Source: Terriglobia bacterium
GTDB taxonomy: Bacteria > Acidobacteriota > Terriglobia > 20CM-2-55-15
Length of the DNA: 64,000 bases
NCBI GenBank assembly: GCA_036496425.1
Contig: DASXLG010000020.1
Span: forward strand, 23,502-87,501
Direction of reading: 5' to 3'
Part shown: positions 27,390 to 36,188 of the stretch, in pieces
Position numbering within the stretch: position 1 is the first letter of the stretch
Layout of the letters: each line of letters starts with the position of its first letter
The notes under the pieces: model-generated
Databases searched by the model: none
What the model was told of the DNA's origin: nothing
Seen by the model: only the letters and a program-made list of their open reading frames with translations
Translations under genes and position numbers: made by a program

Positions 27390-28586
27390 ATGAAACCTCT
27401 CGAAGACCTCTTTGTTGTAGACCTGTCGCGAATCCTGTCGGGTCCGGTGTGCACGATGCTCATGGCCGATATGGGCGCTGAAGTAATAAAGATAGAGCCG
27501 CCGCCTCTGGGCGACGACAGCCGCCAGTGGGGACCGCCGTTCATCGGCGGTATCAGCACGTATTTTCTAGCAGTTAATCGGAATAAGAAGAGTCTGGGCC
27601 TGAACCTGAAGGCGGAAGCCGGCCGGCGAATTTTATGGAAACTCATCGAGCGGGCCGACGTCATCGTCGAGAATTTCCGGCCCGGCGTCCTCGACAAGCT
27701 GGGTTTCGGATACGAGGCCGTCGCGAAGGCCAACCCCAGGACCGTTTATTGTTCGATTTCAGGCTTCGGCCAGACCGGACCGTATCGCGAGCGGCCGGGC
27801 TATGACGTGATCGCCCAGGGTGAGTCTGGAATGATGGACCTTACGGGATTTCCGGACGGCCCGCCGGCCAAACTTGGCGCATCGCTGGCCGATATCGTCG
27901 CAGGCCTGTATGCATTTAATGGGATCTGCCTGGCGCTGCTCGCGCGTCATAAAACCGGCAAGGGACAGCGCGTTGATGTCAGTTTACTTGACGGTATGGT
28001 ATCCACCCTTGCCTATCATGCCCTGATTTACCTGTCGACCGGACGCTCTCCCAGGCGGGCGGGCACGCGGCATCCTTCAATCGTCCCGTACGAGTCCTTC
28101 AAGGTGACAGACGGCTTCGTGAATATCGCCGTTACGAACCAGAAGCAGTGGGAAAACTTCTGCGAAGTGCTCGGTTTTCCGGAAATGGCCCATGACGCCC
28201 GATTCGAATCGATGAAAGCGCGGCTCGCCAATTACGGCGAATTGCGGCCGATGATCAATCGCGTCGTATCGAAGATGACGCGGAGCGAGGTGATGGAAGC
28301 CATGTCGAAAGTCGGCATTCCTGCAGGCCCGATCAATACGGTGGCTGAAATCCTCGAAGATCCGCATATCCGCGCCCGCGAAATGGTCGTGGAGTTGACC
28401 CATCCGGAATACGGTCCCCTGAAGATGCTTGGCATTCCGATCAAGCTGTCCGATACGCCGGGGGCCGCCGAAAAGGCGCCGCCGAAATTCGGGGAACATA
28501 ACCTTCAGGTGCTTCGCGGATTGGGATACAGCGACTCCGAGATTGAGAAGCTTGAAAAAGAGGGAATAGCCACAAGAGGCACATAA
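27390..28586 (+). CDS. CaiB/BaiF family CoA transferase
   Basis: This 398-residue family III CoA transferase moves CoA between a donor acyl-CoA and an acceptor acid through an aspartyl anhydride. The start at 27390 (MKPLEDLFVVDLSRILSGP) places the family N-terminus correctly. Other motifs are MLMADMGAEVIKIEPP, GYDVIAQGESGMMDLTG (containing the likely catalytic Asp), GLYAFNGICLALLARHKTGK and GIPAGPINTVAEILEDPH. No acyl-CoA dehydrogenase or hydratase gene is adjacent, so the substrate is open. It is followed by a family C repeat and then by the respiratory operon. Confidence 0.93.
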   Translation: MKPLEDLFVVDLSRILSGPVCTMLMADMGAEVIKIEPPPLGDDSRQWGPPFIGGISTYFLAVNRNKKSLGLNLKAEAGRRILWKLIERADVIVENFRPGVLDKLGFGYEAVAKANPRTVYCSISGFGQTGPYRERPGYDVIAQGESGMMDLTGFPDGPPAKLGASLADIVAGLYAFNGICLALLARHKTGKGQRVDVSLLDGMVSTLAYHALIYLSTGRSPRRAGTRHPSIVPYESFKVTDGFVNIAVTNQKQWENFCEVLGFPEMAHDARFESMKARLANYGELRPMINRVVSKMTRSEVMEAMSKVGIPAGPINTVAEILEDPHIRAREMVVELTHPEYGPLKMLGIPIKLSDTPGAAEKAPPKFGEHNLQVLRGLGYSDSEIEKLEKEGIATRGT

Positions 28587-28627
28587 GGAAAACGTATTGG
28601 AGATTCCCCGCGATGTCTCCTCTTGTG
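28571..28627. repeat. Partial inverted repeat of family C
   Basis: CACAAGAGG (28571-28579) and its complement CCTCTTGTG (28619-28627) enclose about 39 bp. The wider left arm GCCACAAGAGGCAC (28569-28582) matches elements at 35135, 36114 and 56769. It covers the stop codon of the CoA transferase gene and most of the gap before the HEAT-repeat gene. Confidence 0.55.
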
Positions 28628-28666
28628 CCCCGCGCGCTTTCTGAATTATTCTTCAGGGTTCTGTGT

Positions 28667-29545
28667 ATGGAAACAAAAAGCACCAGTGTGCCGATTCCCG
28701 ATTCCGACGAACTGATCGAGGTTAAAAAGCCCACTTCACTACTGATCGCTCAATTCTTCTTATTCCCGCTCATCATCATCGCGATTTGCATCGGAATTTT
28801 TCTTCTTTTCGGCTATCTCACGTATCAGCAGGAAACGGCGCAGGAATATCTCAGTGACGTCCGGACCGGTTCGACGCTGCGATGGCAGTCGGCTTATGAA
28901 CTGTCGAACGTCATTTCCACTCAGAAAGACAAGCTTCGAAATACCGATTTTGTCAACGATCTGATCAAGGTCTACAAAGCACACGACGACGATCCTCGCG
29001 TTCACCGCTACTTGGCATTGACCATGGGCCATCTGGGCGATCCCCGGGCGGTTCCTGCTCTGATAGAAGGACTCAATGACGCGGACACCGACAATCAGAT
29101 GAACACACTGCTGGCTCTCGGTTTGATCGGCGACAAGTCGGCAACGCCGGCGGTGGTTCAACGGCTGGCGAGCAATGATCCCGCGATCCGGAAGATGGCG
29201 GCGTTTGTTCTGACGGCGCTGAAGGATCCGGCAGCGGCAGGTAATCTGAAGGTGGCGCTCAACGATACGAACGACGAAGTGCGGTGGTATGCGGCGATCG
29301 CGCTGGCTCAGGTCAACGACGCGTCGGGAACCGATGTCTTGATGAAGCTGATCGACCATGGCTATGTAGACAAGCTGGACGGCTACACGCCGGACCAGCG
29401 AAGCCAATTATTAATTAATGCCGTTAAATGTCTGGGGATACTGAAATTTGAGCCTGCAAAGGATAGAATACTGGCGCTTAGCCAGAGCGATCCTGACCTG
29501 GCTGTAAGGAACGCTTCATTGGAAGCGCTGAAACAATTTTCGTAA
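28667..29545 (+). CDS. Membrane-anchored HEAT-repeat protein at the head of the bc-type operon
   Basis: This 292-residue protein begins METKSTSVPIPDSDE. One transmembrane helix (about 27-50, IAQFFLFPLIIIAICIGIFL) is followed by four to five HEAT repeats (for example VHRYLALTMGHLGDPRAVPA, then IRKMAAFVLTALKDPAAAG). HEAT solenoids bind proteins. Its place as first gene before the Rieske, cytochrome b and multiheme genes suggests an assembly or scaffold subunit of that complex. The ATG at 28667 is preferred over 28613, which falls in repeat-derived sequence. The role is inferred from context. Confidence 0.78.
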   Translation: METKSTSVPIPDSDELIEVKKPTSLLIAQFFLFPLIIIAICIGIFLLFGYLTYQQETAQEYLSDVRTGSTLRWQSAYELSNVISTQKDKLRNTDFVNDLIKVYKAHDDDPRVHRYLALTMGHLGDPRAVPALIEGLNDADTDNQMNTLLALGLIGDKSATPAVVQRLASNDPAIRKMAAFVLTALKDPAAAGNLKVALNDTNDEVRWYAAIALAQVNDASGTDVLMKLIDHGYVDKLDGYTPDQRSQLLINAVKCLGILKFEPAKDRILALSQSDPDLAVRNASLEALKQFS

Positions 29546-29568
29546 TTATTAACTAACGGGAGGCTCCA

Positions 29569-30162
29569 ATGAGTAAAGAAGACTCACCCGCTCCCTCGAA
29601 GCCGGCGCCAAAACCGGCACCAACCGTTAAGCCGGCAGGACCCGCAGCTAAAGCTTCGATGCCGCGCCGATCCTTCCTTTCCTGGATGACGTTGGCGTGG
29701 ACCGCGTTCACCGCGTCGATGCTCGCTGCAGCTACTGCAACCGGCCGCTTCATGTTTCCGAACGTACTCTTCGAACCACCTCCAACCTTCAAAGCCGGCT
29801 TCCCTAATGAATATCAGGTCGGACAGGTCGACGAGCGCTTCAAGCAGAAATTCGCCGTCTGGCTCGTTCGCACCGCGTACGACAAGTGGGCGAATTCCAG
29901 CGGTATTTACGCGCTTTCGACGGTCTGTACGCACCTGGGCTGCACGCCGAACTGGCTGCAGGCCGAACAGAAATTCAAATGCCCCTGCCACGGCAGCGGT
30001 TACTACATCACTGGCGTGAACTTCGAAGGCCCGACGCCCCGGCCTCTGGAGCGGTACGCCATCAGTCTCGCTGACGATGGGCAGATTCTTGTGGATAAGA
30101 GCAGGAAGTTCCAGGAAGAAAAAGGCGAATGGATCAATCCCGCTGCGTTTTTAAAACTCTAA
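29569..30162 (+). CDS. Rieske iron-sulfur subunit of a bc-type quinol oxidoreductase
   Basis: This 197-residue protein carries a Pro/Ala-rich N-terminal arm, then a twin-arginine motif (PRRSFLSW, about 32-39) and the membrane anchor at about 40-60. The [2Fe-2S] ligands are CTHLGC (120-125) and CPCHG (138-142), with the Pro loop [10 protein letters not shown] after them. It takes electrons from quinol at the outer face of the inner membrane. An AACGGGAGG site eight bases before the ATG supports the start. The cytochrome b gene follows 4 bp later. Confidence 0.96.
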   Translation: MSKEDSPAPSKPAPKPAPTVKPAGPAAKASMPRRSFLSWMTLAWTAFTASMLAAATATGRFMFPNVLFEPPPTFKAGFPNEYQVGQVDERFKQKFAVWLVRTAYDKWANSSGIYALSTVCTHLGCTPNWLQAEQKFKCPCHGSGYYITGVNFEGPTPRPLERYAISLADDGQILVDKSRKFQEEKGEWINPAAFLKL

Positions 30163-30166
30163 TAAT

Positions 30167-30991
30167 ATGGCCAACCTAACTGATCGACTGAAAGAGTTCT
30201 TCAAGGCTCTCTCGCCGGACAAGATCGGCGAGTACATCCAGGACAGCCAGATTTATCGATCCGTTTTCCGCGTCGGCGTTCCCGATTCGGACCGGAAACG
30301 CATGCTGGTCATGCTCGGCAGCGTGTTTCTTCATCTGCATCCTGTGAAGGTCCGGAAATCCGGCATTCGCATGCGCTACACCTGGTGCATGGGCGGAATC
30401 ACATTCTTCCTCTTTCTGGTGCTGACGTTCACGGGCCTGCTGCTGATGTTCTATTACCGGCCGACGCTGGAATATGCCTACGTCGACATTCGCGATCTGC
30501 GCGAACAGGTGCCGCTGGGCATCATGCGCGAAATACATCGCTGGGGCGCGCACGCGATGGTCATCGCGGTGTGGCTGCATATGTATCGCGTGTTCATGAC
30601 CGGCTCCTATAAACCGCCTCGAGAGTTCAACTGGAACGTCGGCGTCATTCTTCTCGTGCTGACGCTGCTCCTGAGCTTCACGGGTTATCTGCTGCCCTGG
30701 GACCAGCTGGCAATCTGGGCTATCACCGTAGGCAGTAATATGGCGAGGGCCACACCTTTCGCGGGAAATGAGGGACCGGGGGCCGCCCTGCTCAAGCTCG
30801 GCGATATACCTCTGATCAACAATCAGAGCGACGCGCGGTTCGCGCTGCTCGGCGGAAGGTTTGTCGGAGAAAGCGCCCTGCTCCGGTTCTACGTGCTCCA
30901 CTGCGTCGGATTGCCCCTGGTGGCGGGTTTCCTGATGGCGATCCACTTCTGGCGTATCCGTCGCGACGGCGGCATATCGGGTCCACTGTAG
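30167..30991 (+). CDS. Cytochrome b (b6-like N-terminal subunit)
   Basis: This 274-residue diheme membrane protein has four transmembrane helices. The heme ligands are His124 and His138 in helix B ([19 protein letters not shown]) and His245 and His260 in helix D ([19 protein letters not shown]). The 15-residue spacing in helix D and the ending GGISGPL are those of b6-type rather than mitochondrial-type cytochrome b. The C-terminal half of cytochrome b is a separate gene, also as in b6f-like complexes. A small imperfect hairpin (30999-31028) lies in the gap before that gene. Confidence 0.95.
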   Translation: MANLTDRLKEFFKALSPDKIGEYIQDSQIYRSVFRVGVPDSDRKRMLVMLGSVFLHLHPVKVRKSGIRMRYTWCMGGITFFLFLVLTFTGLLLMFYYRPTLEYAYVDIRDLREQVPLGIMREIHRWGAHAMVIAVWLHMYRVFMTGSYKPPREFNWNVGVILLVLTLLLSFTGYLLPWDQLAIWAITVGSNMARATPFAGNEGPGAALLKLGDIPLINNQSDARFALLGGRFVGESALLRFYVLHCVGLPLVAGFLMAIHFWRIRRDGGISGPL

Positions 30992-31046
30992 ACAGGAGGG
31001 GGAAACTGGGGGCATCACCAATTTCCCCGCTTCCAAAGAGGAATAC

Positions 31047-32126
31047 ATGTTCATAAAAGAAGTCATCAATGCATTCGCTGCGCCGTACTACCTCATTACC
31101 GCAGCTGCGATCCTGCTGCTGCTTTCACTCAAGTATCCGGCAAAGTTTTACAGCAACAGAGTTGCGAAGATTCTCTTTCCGGCCATGTTCCTTTTCCTGA
31201 TCTTGAGCGCGATTCTCGATGAGAACTTCCGGAAGGTCGTGACCAAGCCGGACAATGTGCCGATCGTCGGCATGCTTTTCCTCGTGCCGTTCTTCACGTG
31301 GTTCTCAATGCGCGAGGCCGTTCGCAACGATAAGCGCATCGAAGAGGGCAAACCTCTCATCGAACAGGAAGAGACGGCGGAAAAGGTTCTGACGTGGCCC
31401 GACCTGGTTTATACCGAACTCATCTGCATGGTCATCCTGACCGTAGTCCTCATCGGGTGGTCCATGTCGTTGCAGGCCCCTCTCGAGGCGCCGGCAAATC
31501 CATCCAGTTCGCCAAATCCGTCGAAAGCGCCCTGGTACTTCCTTGGCCTCCAGGAAATGCTTGTCTATTTCGACCCCTGGCTTGCGGGCGTGGTGTTTCC
31601 CGGCCTCATCATCGTCGGGCTGATGGCGATTCCATATATCGACACGAATCCGAAAGGCAACGGCTATTACACGCTGAAGGAGCGCCGCTGGGAAATCACG
31701 ACGTTTCTCTTTGGATTTCTGATTCTATGGATACTGCTCGTCATCCTCGGGACGTTTTTGAGAGGTCCAAACTGGAATTTCTTCGGGCCATATGAGTTCT
31801 GGGATATACACAAACTCGAAGCCCTGGTGAATGTGAACCTGTCGGAGTATATCTGGGTGAAAGGCCTGGGTACGGGCCTGCCGAAAAACCCGCTCATTCG
31901 CGAGATGTTCGGATTCATCATCGTACTCGGATATTTCCTGTTGATTCCGCCGCTGCTTGCCAGGAAGTGGTTCAAGGGTTTCTATCAGACGCTGGGACCG
32001 ATCCGGTTTCACGTGATGACATTTCTTCTCCTGGCGATGGCGTCGCTTCCGATCAAGATGGTGCTGCGGTGGCTGTTTAATTTGAAGTACATCATCGGAA
32101 TTCCTGAATACTTCTTCAATATTTAG
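31047..32126 (+). CDS. Cytochrome b C-terminal / subunit IV-like membrane protein
   Basis: This 359-residue protein has about eight hydrophobic helices, so it is longer than plant subunit IV. The quinol-site motif is present as KAPWYFLGLQEML. In canonical complexes this is PEWY, and here the Glu is replaced. Such variants occur in complexes thought to oxidise menaquinol. Before it lies EAPANPSSSPNPS, the loop typical of subunit IV (ADPFATP-like). An AAAGAGG site precedes the ATG. It completes the quinol-oxidising core with the preceding b6-like subunit. The two N-terminal extra helices are unexplained. Confidence 0.9.
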   Translation: MFIKEVINAFAAPYYLITAAAILLLLSLKYPAKFYSNRVAKILFPAMFLFLILSAILDENFRKVVTKPDNVPIVGMLFLVPFFTWFSMREAVRNDKRIEEGKPLIEQEETAEKVLTWPDLVYTELICMVILTVVLIGWSMSLQAPLEAPANPSSSPNPSKAPWYFLGLQEMLVYFDPWLAGVVFPGLIIVGLMAIPYIDTNPKGNGYYTLKERRWEITTFLFGFLILWILLVILGTFLRGPNWNFFGPYEFWDIHKLEALVNVNLSEYIWVKGLGTGLPKNPLIREMFGFIIVLGYFLLIPPLLARKWFKGFYQTLGPIRFHVMTFLLLAMASLPIKMVLRWLFNLKYIIGIPEYFFNI

Positions 32127-32137
32127 CGGAGACATAA

Positions 32138-35125
32138 GTGAGCAGCGAAACTCCCAACGAGGGCGGACACAAAAAGCCGCCCATACCTACGCCCGCGAAA
32201 AAAATTCCGGCTTTGAACATCGAAAAGCGCGGCGACCGTCTGTATGGAGGGGATTCCCTTCATAAGTGGTTTGCGATCTCGAGCATTCTGCTTTTCGTCA
32301 TCACCATCTTCATGGTGCTCGTGGACTATTCGCGCGAATGGAAGAAATACCAGCGAGAGTTTGTTCATCTGCAGGTCCAGCGTACGCAGAAAGACGAGCA
32401 GCAGTTCCTGCAGGGTCTGGACCGGACGAAGCTGGGGCAACTCGATCAGCAGTTGAAGCAGACGCAGGCCTCCGAGCAGCAGAATGAGGCACAGATCGAC
32501 AAACTTCAAAAGCAGATCAACGACCTCAACGCGAAACAGTATGGGATCGATGAGAATTACCGTTTCGCGAAAGCGGAGTACGACAGCATCAAGTACGACT
32601 ACGAAGATGGAGTCGCCCATAACGCATCCAATGCGCAAAAGCTCGGCGACAAGCTGGCAACGCAACGGAAGAAGATGGATGACTACAAAGCCGCGTTGGA
32701 CCAGACCACTCTCGACTTGCGCGGCGCGACTGACGATCTGAACAAGTACATAGGCAAGCGGGCTGACCTGCAGAAGGCCCGGGAACAGATGACGGCGGAT
32801 TACACGCGGTTGAACGGGCGGCTGAATACGCTGAATCCCGGAGCTGTCATCGTGTCGTTCCGCAATGCGCCGGTGTTCGATTTCATGAATCCTTCGGAGC
32901 GGATCCAACAGATCATTCTGAGCAATCTTTATAACGATCAGCCTTTCAAGGCGATCCCGCGCGTCGACCGTTGCACCACGTGCCATCTGGGCATCGACAA
33001 CAAAGCCTTTGCGGACGCGCCGCAGCCGTTCAAGACGCATCCGAATCTCGACATGTACATCAGCTCGGGTTCGCCCCATCCGATGGAAAACTTCGGCTGC
33101 ACCAGCTGCCACGCCGGACTCGATCGTGCTACCAGCTTCCAGAACGCGGCGCACATGCCGCGCAGCGAGGAACAGCGAGTAGCGTGGGAAAAGAAATACA
33201 ACTGGCGTGTCGACCCCGATATCGAAACGCCGATGCTGCCGATGAACAACATCGAAGCCGGCTGTTACAAATGCCACAGCGCCAGCACGGAAGTCCCGAA
33301 AGCCGCGGCCCTCAACTCCGGCCGTGACCTGATCCGGATCTACGGATGCTTCGGATGCCATAAGCTCCCCGGCTACGAGGGTGTTCGCAAAATCGGGCCG
33401 GATCTCTCGACCGTCTCCGGCAAACTGACGAAGGACTGGGTTCGCAAATGGCTCGCAAATCCAAAGGAATTCAAATCGCAGGCCCGGATGCCGCAGTTCT
33501 GGGGAAACGACAACAACAGCGGCAAAACGAATGGAGTCGATTGGGACAAACGGAATGCAGCGGAGATGAACGCGATTACGGAGTATCTCTTCGCAAATTC
33601 CAAGCCCAAGGAGCTGCCTGCGGGCAAGACAAACGGGAACGCGGCGGCTGGAAAGCAGATCGTTGAAACGGTCGGATGCTTCGGCTGCCACGCGATCGGC
33701 GCAATCCAGGAAGTGGCCAATCAGAGCCAGATCCGGCGGCGCCACGGCTACAACCTGGAAAACGAAGGCAGCAAGGTCAGCCAGTCGTGGCTTTACAACT
33801 GGGTAAAAGATCCGGCGCAGGTCTGGCCGGAAACCAAGATGCCCAGCCTGCGGCTGAGCGATGAGGAAGCGGCCGATGTCGCCGCTTACCTGACCTCGCT
33901 GAAGACCCCGGATTGGGAACAGAAACCTCTTCCTCAAGTCGACCCGGCGGCTCTCGACGACGTCGCACTCGAGTTGTTGCGGACCAATTCGACCGATATC
34001 GAAGCGCGCGCGAAGTTGAAGGACATGACTCTGGATCAGAAGAACCTCTATGCCGGGCAAGGCCTCATCAGCCGGTATGGATGTTTCGGATGCCATAACA
34101 TTCCCAAATTCGAAAACGCGCAGCCCATCGGCACCGAGCTGACCGAAGCCGGCAGCAAGATCACCGAGAGACTCGACTTCGGGTTCGTTCCGATCGATGA
34201 GTCCCGCAACGCCTGGTATGAGGAAAAACTCAAAGATCCGCGTATCTATGACTGCGATGTCGTGAAAAAGGACGGCGATAAGTTCGACTGCGATAGAGTG
34301 AGAGTCAAACGGCCGGAAGAATTGCTGAAGATGCCGAACTTCCACTTCAGTGATAAAGACGCAGAGTCGATCACCGGGGTGCTCGTCAGCCTGGTGAAAG
34401 ATCCCGTCCCGCTGGAAATGAAGGATCGCACCGCGCAGGCGATCATAGATGGACGGCAGCTCATCTCGGAAAAAAACTGCAGAGGCTGCCACCTGATCGA
34501 AGGCGTAGGCGGCGATATCCGGCCGACGAAAAAAGAGCAGGCGCAGTGGCCGCCGAACTTGAACACCGAAGGATTCAAGACGCAGCCGTCGTGGCTGCAT
34601 CCGTTCTTGAAGGATCCGGGCTCGGTCAAATTGCGGCCATGGCTCGAGGCCCGCATGCCGACGTTCCACTTCACAGATGAACAGGCGGCGACGATCGAGA
34701 AGTATTTCTCCGCGCTGGATAAGGTCGAATATCCGTATGTCAATACGGAGATCGAAACGACTCCGGACCGGTTGAAAATTGGCGCCGAACTGTTCCAGAA
34801 GCTCTCGTGCCAAAGCTGTCATCCGACGAGCAACGTGATCCCGCCGGGGAAGACTGCGGCGGACCTGGCTCCTAATCTGCAGCTCGCGCACCAGCGGCTC
34901 CGGCCGGATTGGGTGCTTCAATGGGTGGCCGACCCGCAGAAGATATTCCCCGGAACCAGAATGCCGGCGTTCTTCACACCGAACGACAAGGGGATACCGG
35001 TCAGTCCATTCCCGGACATTCTCGGTGGAGATGTGAAGGCGCAGATACAGGCCATTCGCGACCACCTGTTCGTTACGGTTGGTGGCGCCAAGGCCAACTT
35101 CAGCAGCGGAAGCGTCGCAAAGTAA
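32138..35125 (+). CDS. Octaheme membrane-anchored cytochrome c with coiled coil
   Basis: This 995-residue protein starts at a GTG (SSETPNEGG). One transmembrane helix lies at about 45-64. A long coiled coil follows at about 68-235 (QLDQQLKQTQASEQQNEAQI). Eight CxxCH heme c sites come next, in the order CTTCH (Cys279), CTSCH (321), CYKCH, CFGCH, CFGCH, CFGCH, CRGCH and CQSCH (Cys891). Several cytochrome c-like modules end with a Met-containing RMP or KMP loop (QARMPQFWG, TKMPSLRLS, ARMPTFHFT, TRMPAFFTP), as expected for His/Met ligation. It is the last gene of the bc-type operon, 11 bp after subunit IV, and probably replaces cytochrome c1 or f as electron acceptor from Rieske. Fusion of a ~170-residue coiled coil to an octaheme protein is unusual. 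Confidence 0.93.
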   Translation: MSSETPNEGGHKKPPIPTPAKKIPALNIEKRGDRLYGGDSLHKWFAISSILLFVITIFMVLVDYSREWKKYQREFVHLQVQRTQKDEQQFLQGLDRTKLGQLDQQLKQTQASEQQNEAQIDKLQKQINDLNAKQYGIDENYRFAKAEYDSIKYDYEDGVAHNASNAQKLGDKLATQRKKMDDYKAALDQTTLDLRGATDDLNKYIGKRADLQKAREQMTADYTRLNGRLNTLNPGAVIVSFRNAPVFDFMNPSERIQQIILSNLYNDQPFKAIPRVDRCTTCHLGIDNKAFADAPQPFKTHPNLDMYISSGSPHPMENFGCTSCHAGLDRATSFQNAAHMPRSEEQRVAWEKKYNWRVDPDIETPMLPMNNIEAGCYKCHSASTEVPKAAALNSGRDLIRIYGCFGCHKLPGYEGVRKIGPDLSTVSGKLTKDWVRKWLANPKEFKSQARMPQFWGNDNNSGKTNGVDWDKRNAAEMNAITEYLFANSKPKELPAGKTNGNAAAGKQIVETVGCFGCHAIGAIQEVANQSQIRRRHGYNLENEGSKVSQSWLYNWVKDPAQVWPETKMPSLRLSDEEAADVAAYLTSLKTPDWEQKPLPQVDPAALDDVALELLRTNSTDIEARAKLKDMTLDQKNLYAGQGLISRYGCFGCHNIPKFENAQPIGTELTEAGSKITERLDFGFVPIDESRNAWYEEKLKDPRIYDCDVVKKDGDKFDCDRVRVKRPEELLKMPNFHFSDKDAESITGVLVSLVKDPVPLEMKDRTAQAIIDGRQLISEKNCRGCHLIEGVGGDIRPTKKEQAQWPPNLNTEGFKTQPSWLHPFLKDPGSVKLRPWLEARMPTFHFTDEQAATIEKYFSALDKVEYPYVNTEIETTPDRLKIGAELFQKLSCQSCHPTSNVIPPGKTAADLAPNLQLAHQRLRPDWVLQWVADPQKIFPGTRMPAFFTPNDKGIPVSPFPDILGGDVKAQIQAIRDHLFVTVGGAKANFSSGSVAK

Positions 35126-35134
35126 TAATTAGGC

Positions 35135-35217
35135 ACAAAAGGCACAAAGGGGGGCGCAGGGGAAATCAGGGGTCGCCGACCCCTGATTTCCCCTGCGCCC
35201 CCCTTTGTGCCTTTTGT
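35135..35217. repeat. 41-bp perfect inverted repeat (family C-related)
   Basis: The arms 35135-35175 and 35177-35217 are perfectly complementary around a single central base. The ends read ACAAAAGGCACAAAGG and the inner part is G-rich on one side and C-rich on the other. It lies 9 bp after the octaheme cytochrome stop. A long stem of this kind could stop transcription or protect the 3' end of the operon message, but no T-run follows. Confidence 0.93.
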
Positions 35218-35301
35218 AGCTAATAAAATCCAACAAGATGCGATATATTTCGGGGTTGGGTCTTAATACTGATTACCAACCTAAAATTGGAGAATCCTAA
35301 A

Positions 35302-36102
35302 ATGCAGAAACGAACTCTCTTCCTTTACGCGGCGTTCCTCGTCGCCGCGCTGGTTGCGGGCTGCGGCGGTGGTGGGAATAATGGTGACATTCCGCCGGCT
35401 GCAACAGGTGGGGGCAATTCCGGTGGCGGCGCCTCATTCGATATGTCCAAGGCTACGGCCACAGTGAGCGGAAAGATCGCCTTCATGGGTACGCCTCCTC
35501 CGAACGACAAAATTCAGATGTCGTCCGATCCCTATTGCCAGATGCACGCCGCCGATTATCCGACCGCCGAAACGGTGAAAGTCAGCGATGGAGGCCTGGA
35601 GAACGTCATCGTTTACATCAGCATGGGCGCGCCGGCCGGAGCAAGCTATGCCACGCCTGCGGCAAGCGAGATCGTGCAGCAGAATTGCCACTACATTCCG
35701 CACGTCTTCACGATGATGACCGGTCAGCCTTTGAACGTGAAGAACGCGGACATGACGCTGCATAACATTCACGTCTGGGCCGAAAAGAATCCGCAATTCA
35801 ACGTCGGCCAGCCTGTTAAAGACATGGTGAGTGCGACCAAGTTCGCCACGCCTGAGGTTCCGATTCCGATCCGTTGCGACGTTCACAAGTGGATGGGCGC
35901 TTTCGTGGGCGTGTTCGATAATCCATTCAACACGGTTTCCAAATCCGGCGGCAGTTTCGAGCTGAAACTTCCTCCGGGAACCTACGAAGTCACGGCCTGG
36001 CACGAAAAGTACGGCAAGAAGACCATGATGGTGACGGTCGCCGACAACGACAAGAAAGAAGTTAATTTCTCCTACAGCCCCGACGATAAAGCGGCGGACT
36101 AA
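35302..36102 (+). CDS. Cupredoxin-like lipoprotein
   Basis: This 266-residue lipoprotein has a lipobox LVAGC (Cys21), a Gly/Ser-rich linker and a beta-sandwich. Potential type 1 copper ligands are His154 or His157 (LHNIHVW), Cys192, His195 and Met198 (the CDVHKWM motif). The C-terminal part resembles a carboxypeptidase-regulatory strand pair (GGSFELKLPPGTYEVTAWH). The ATG at 35302 has GGAG ten bases upstream. Position between the bc-type operon and the heme A/O and Sco genes suggests an electron carrier to the terminal oxidase, or a copper chaperone. This is inference. The copper-site spacing is the visible evidence. Confidence 0.82.
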   Translation: MQKRTLFLYAAFLVAALVAGCGGGGNNGDIPPAATGGGNSGGGASFDMSKATATVSGKIAFMGTPPPNDKIQMSSDPYCQMHAADYPTAETVKVSDGGLENVIVYISMGAPAGASYATPAASEIVQQNCHYIPHVFTMMTGQPLNVKNADMTLHNIHVWAEKNPQFNVGQPVKDMVSATKFATPEVPIPIRCDVHKWMGAFVGVFDNPFNTVSKSGGSFELKLPPGTYEVTAWHEKYGKKTMMVTVADNDKKEVNFSYSPDDKAAD

Positions 36103-36113
36103 GGACTCTTAAG

Positions 36114-36176
36114 AAGGAACCACAAGAGGCACAGAAAGCGCAAACACCTTGCGCCTTCTGCTTCTTGTGGTTCCTT
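36114..36176. repeat. Imperfect inverted repeat of family C
   Basis: Arms of 30 and 28 nt (36114-36143 and 36149-36176) carry AAGGAACCACAAGAGGCACA and its near complement around the loop ACACC. It starts 11 bp after the lipoprotein stop and ends 12 bp before the heme A synthase ATG. Confidence 0.8.
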
Positions 36177-36188
36177 CCTTTCGAAGTC

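Noticed and set aside
30999..31028. A hairpin between the two cytochrome b genes as a regulatory element.
   Set aside because: The stem is imperfect and the loop long. It may only be spacer sequence.
32123..35065. A very long open frame (about 980 codons) on the minus strand opposite the octaheme cytochrome gene.
   Set aside because: It is arginine-rich and low-complexity, and its coding potential mirrors the codon bias of the true plus-strand gene, whose eight CxxCH motifs are unmistakable.
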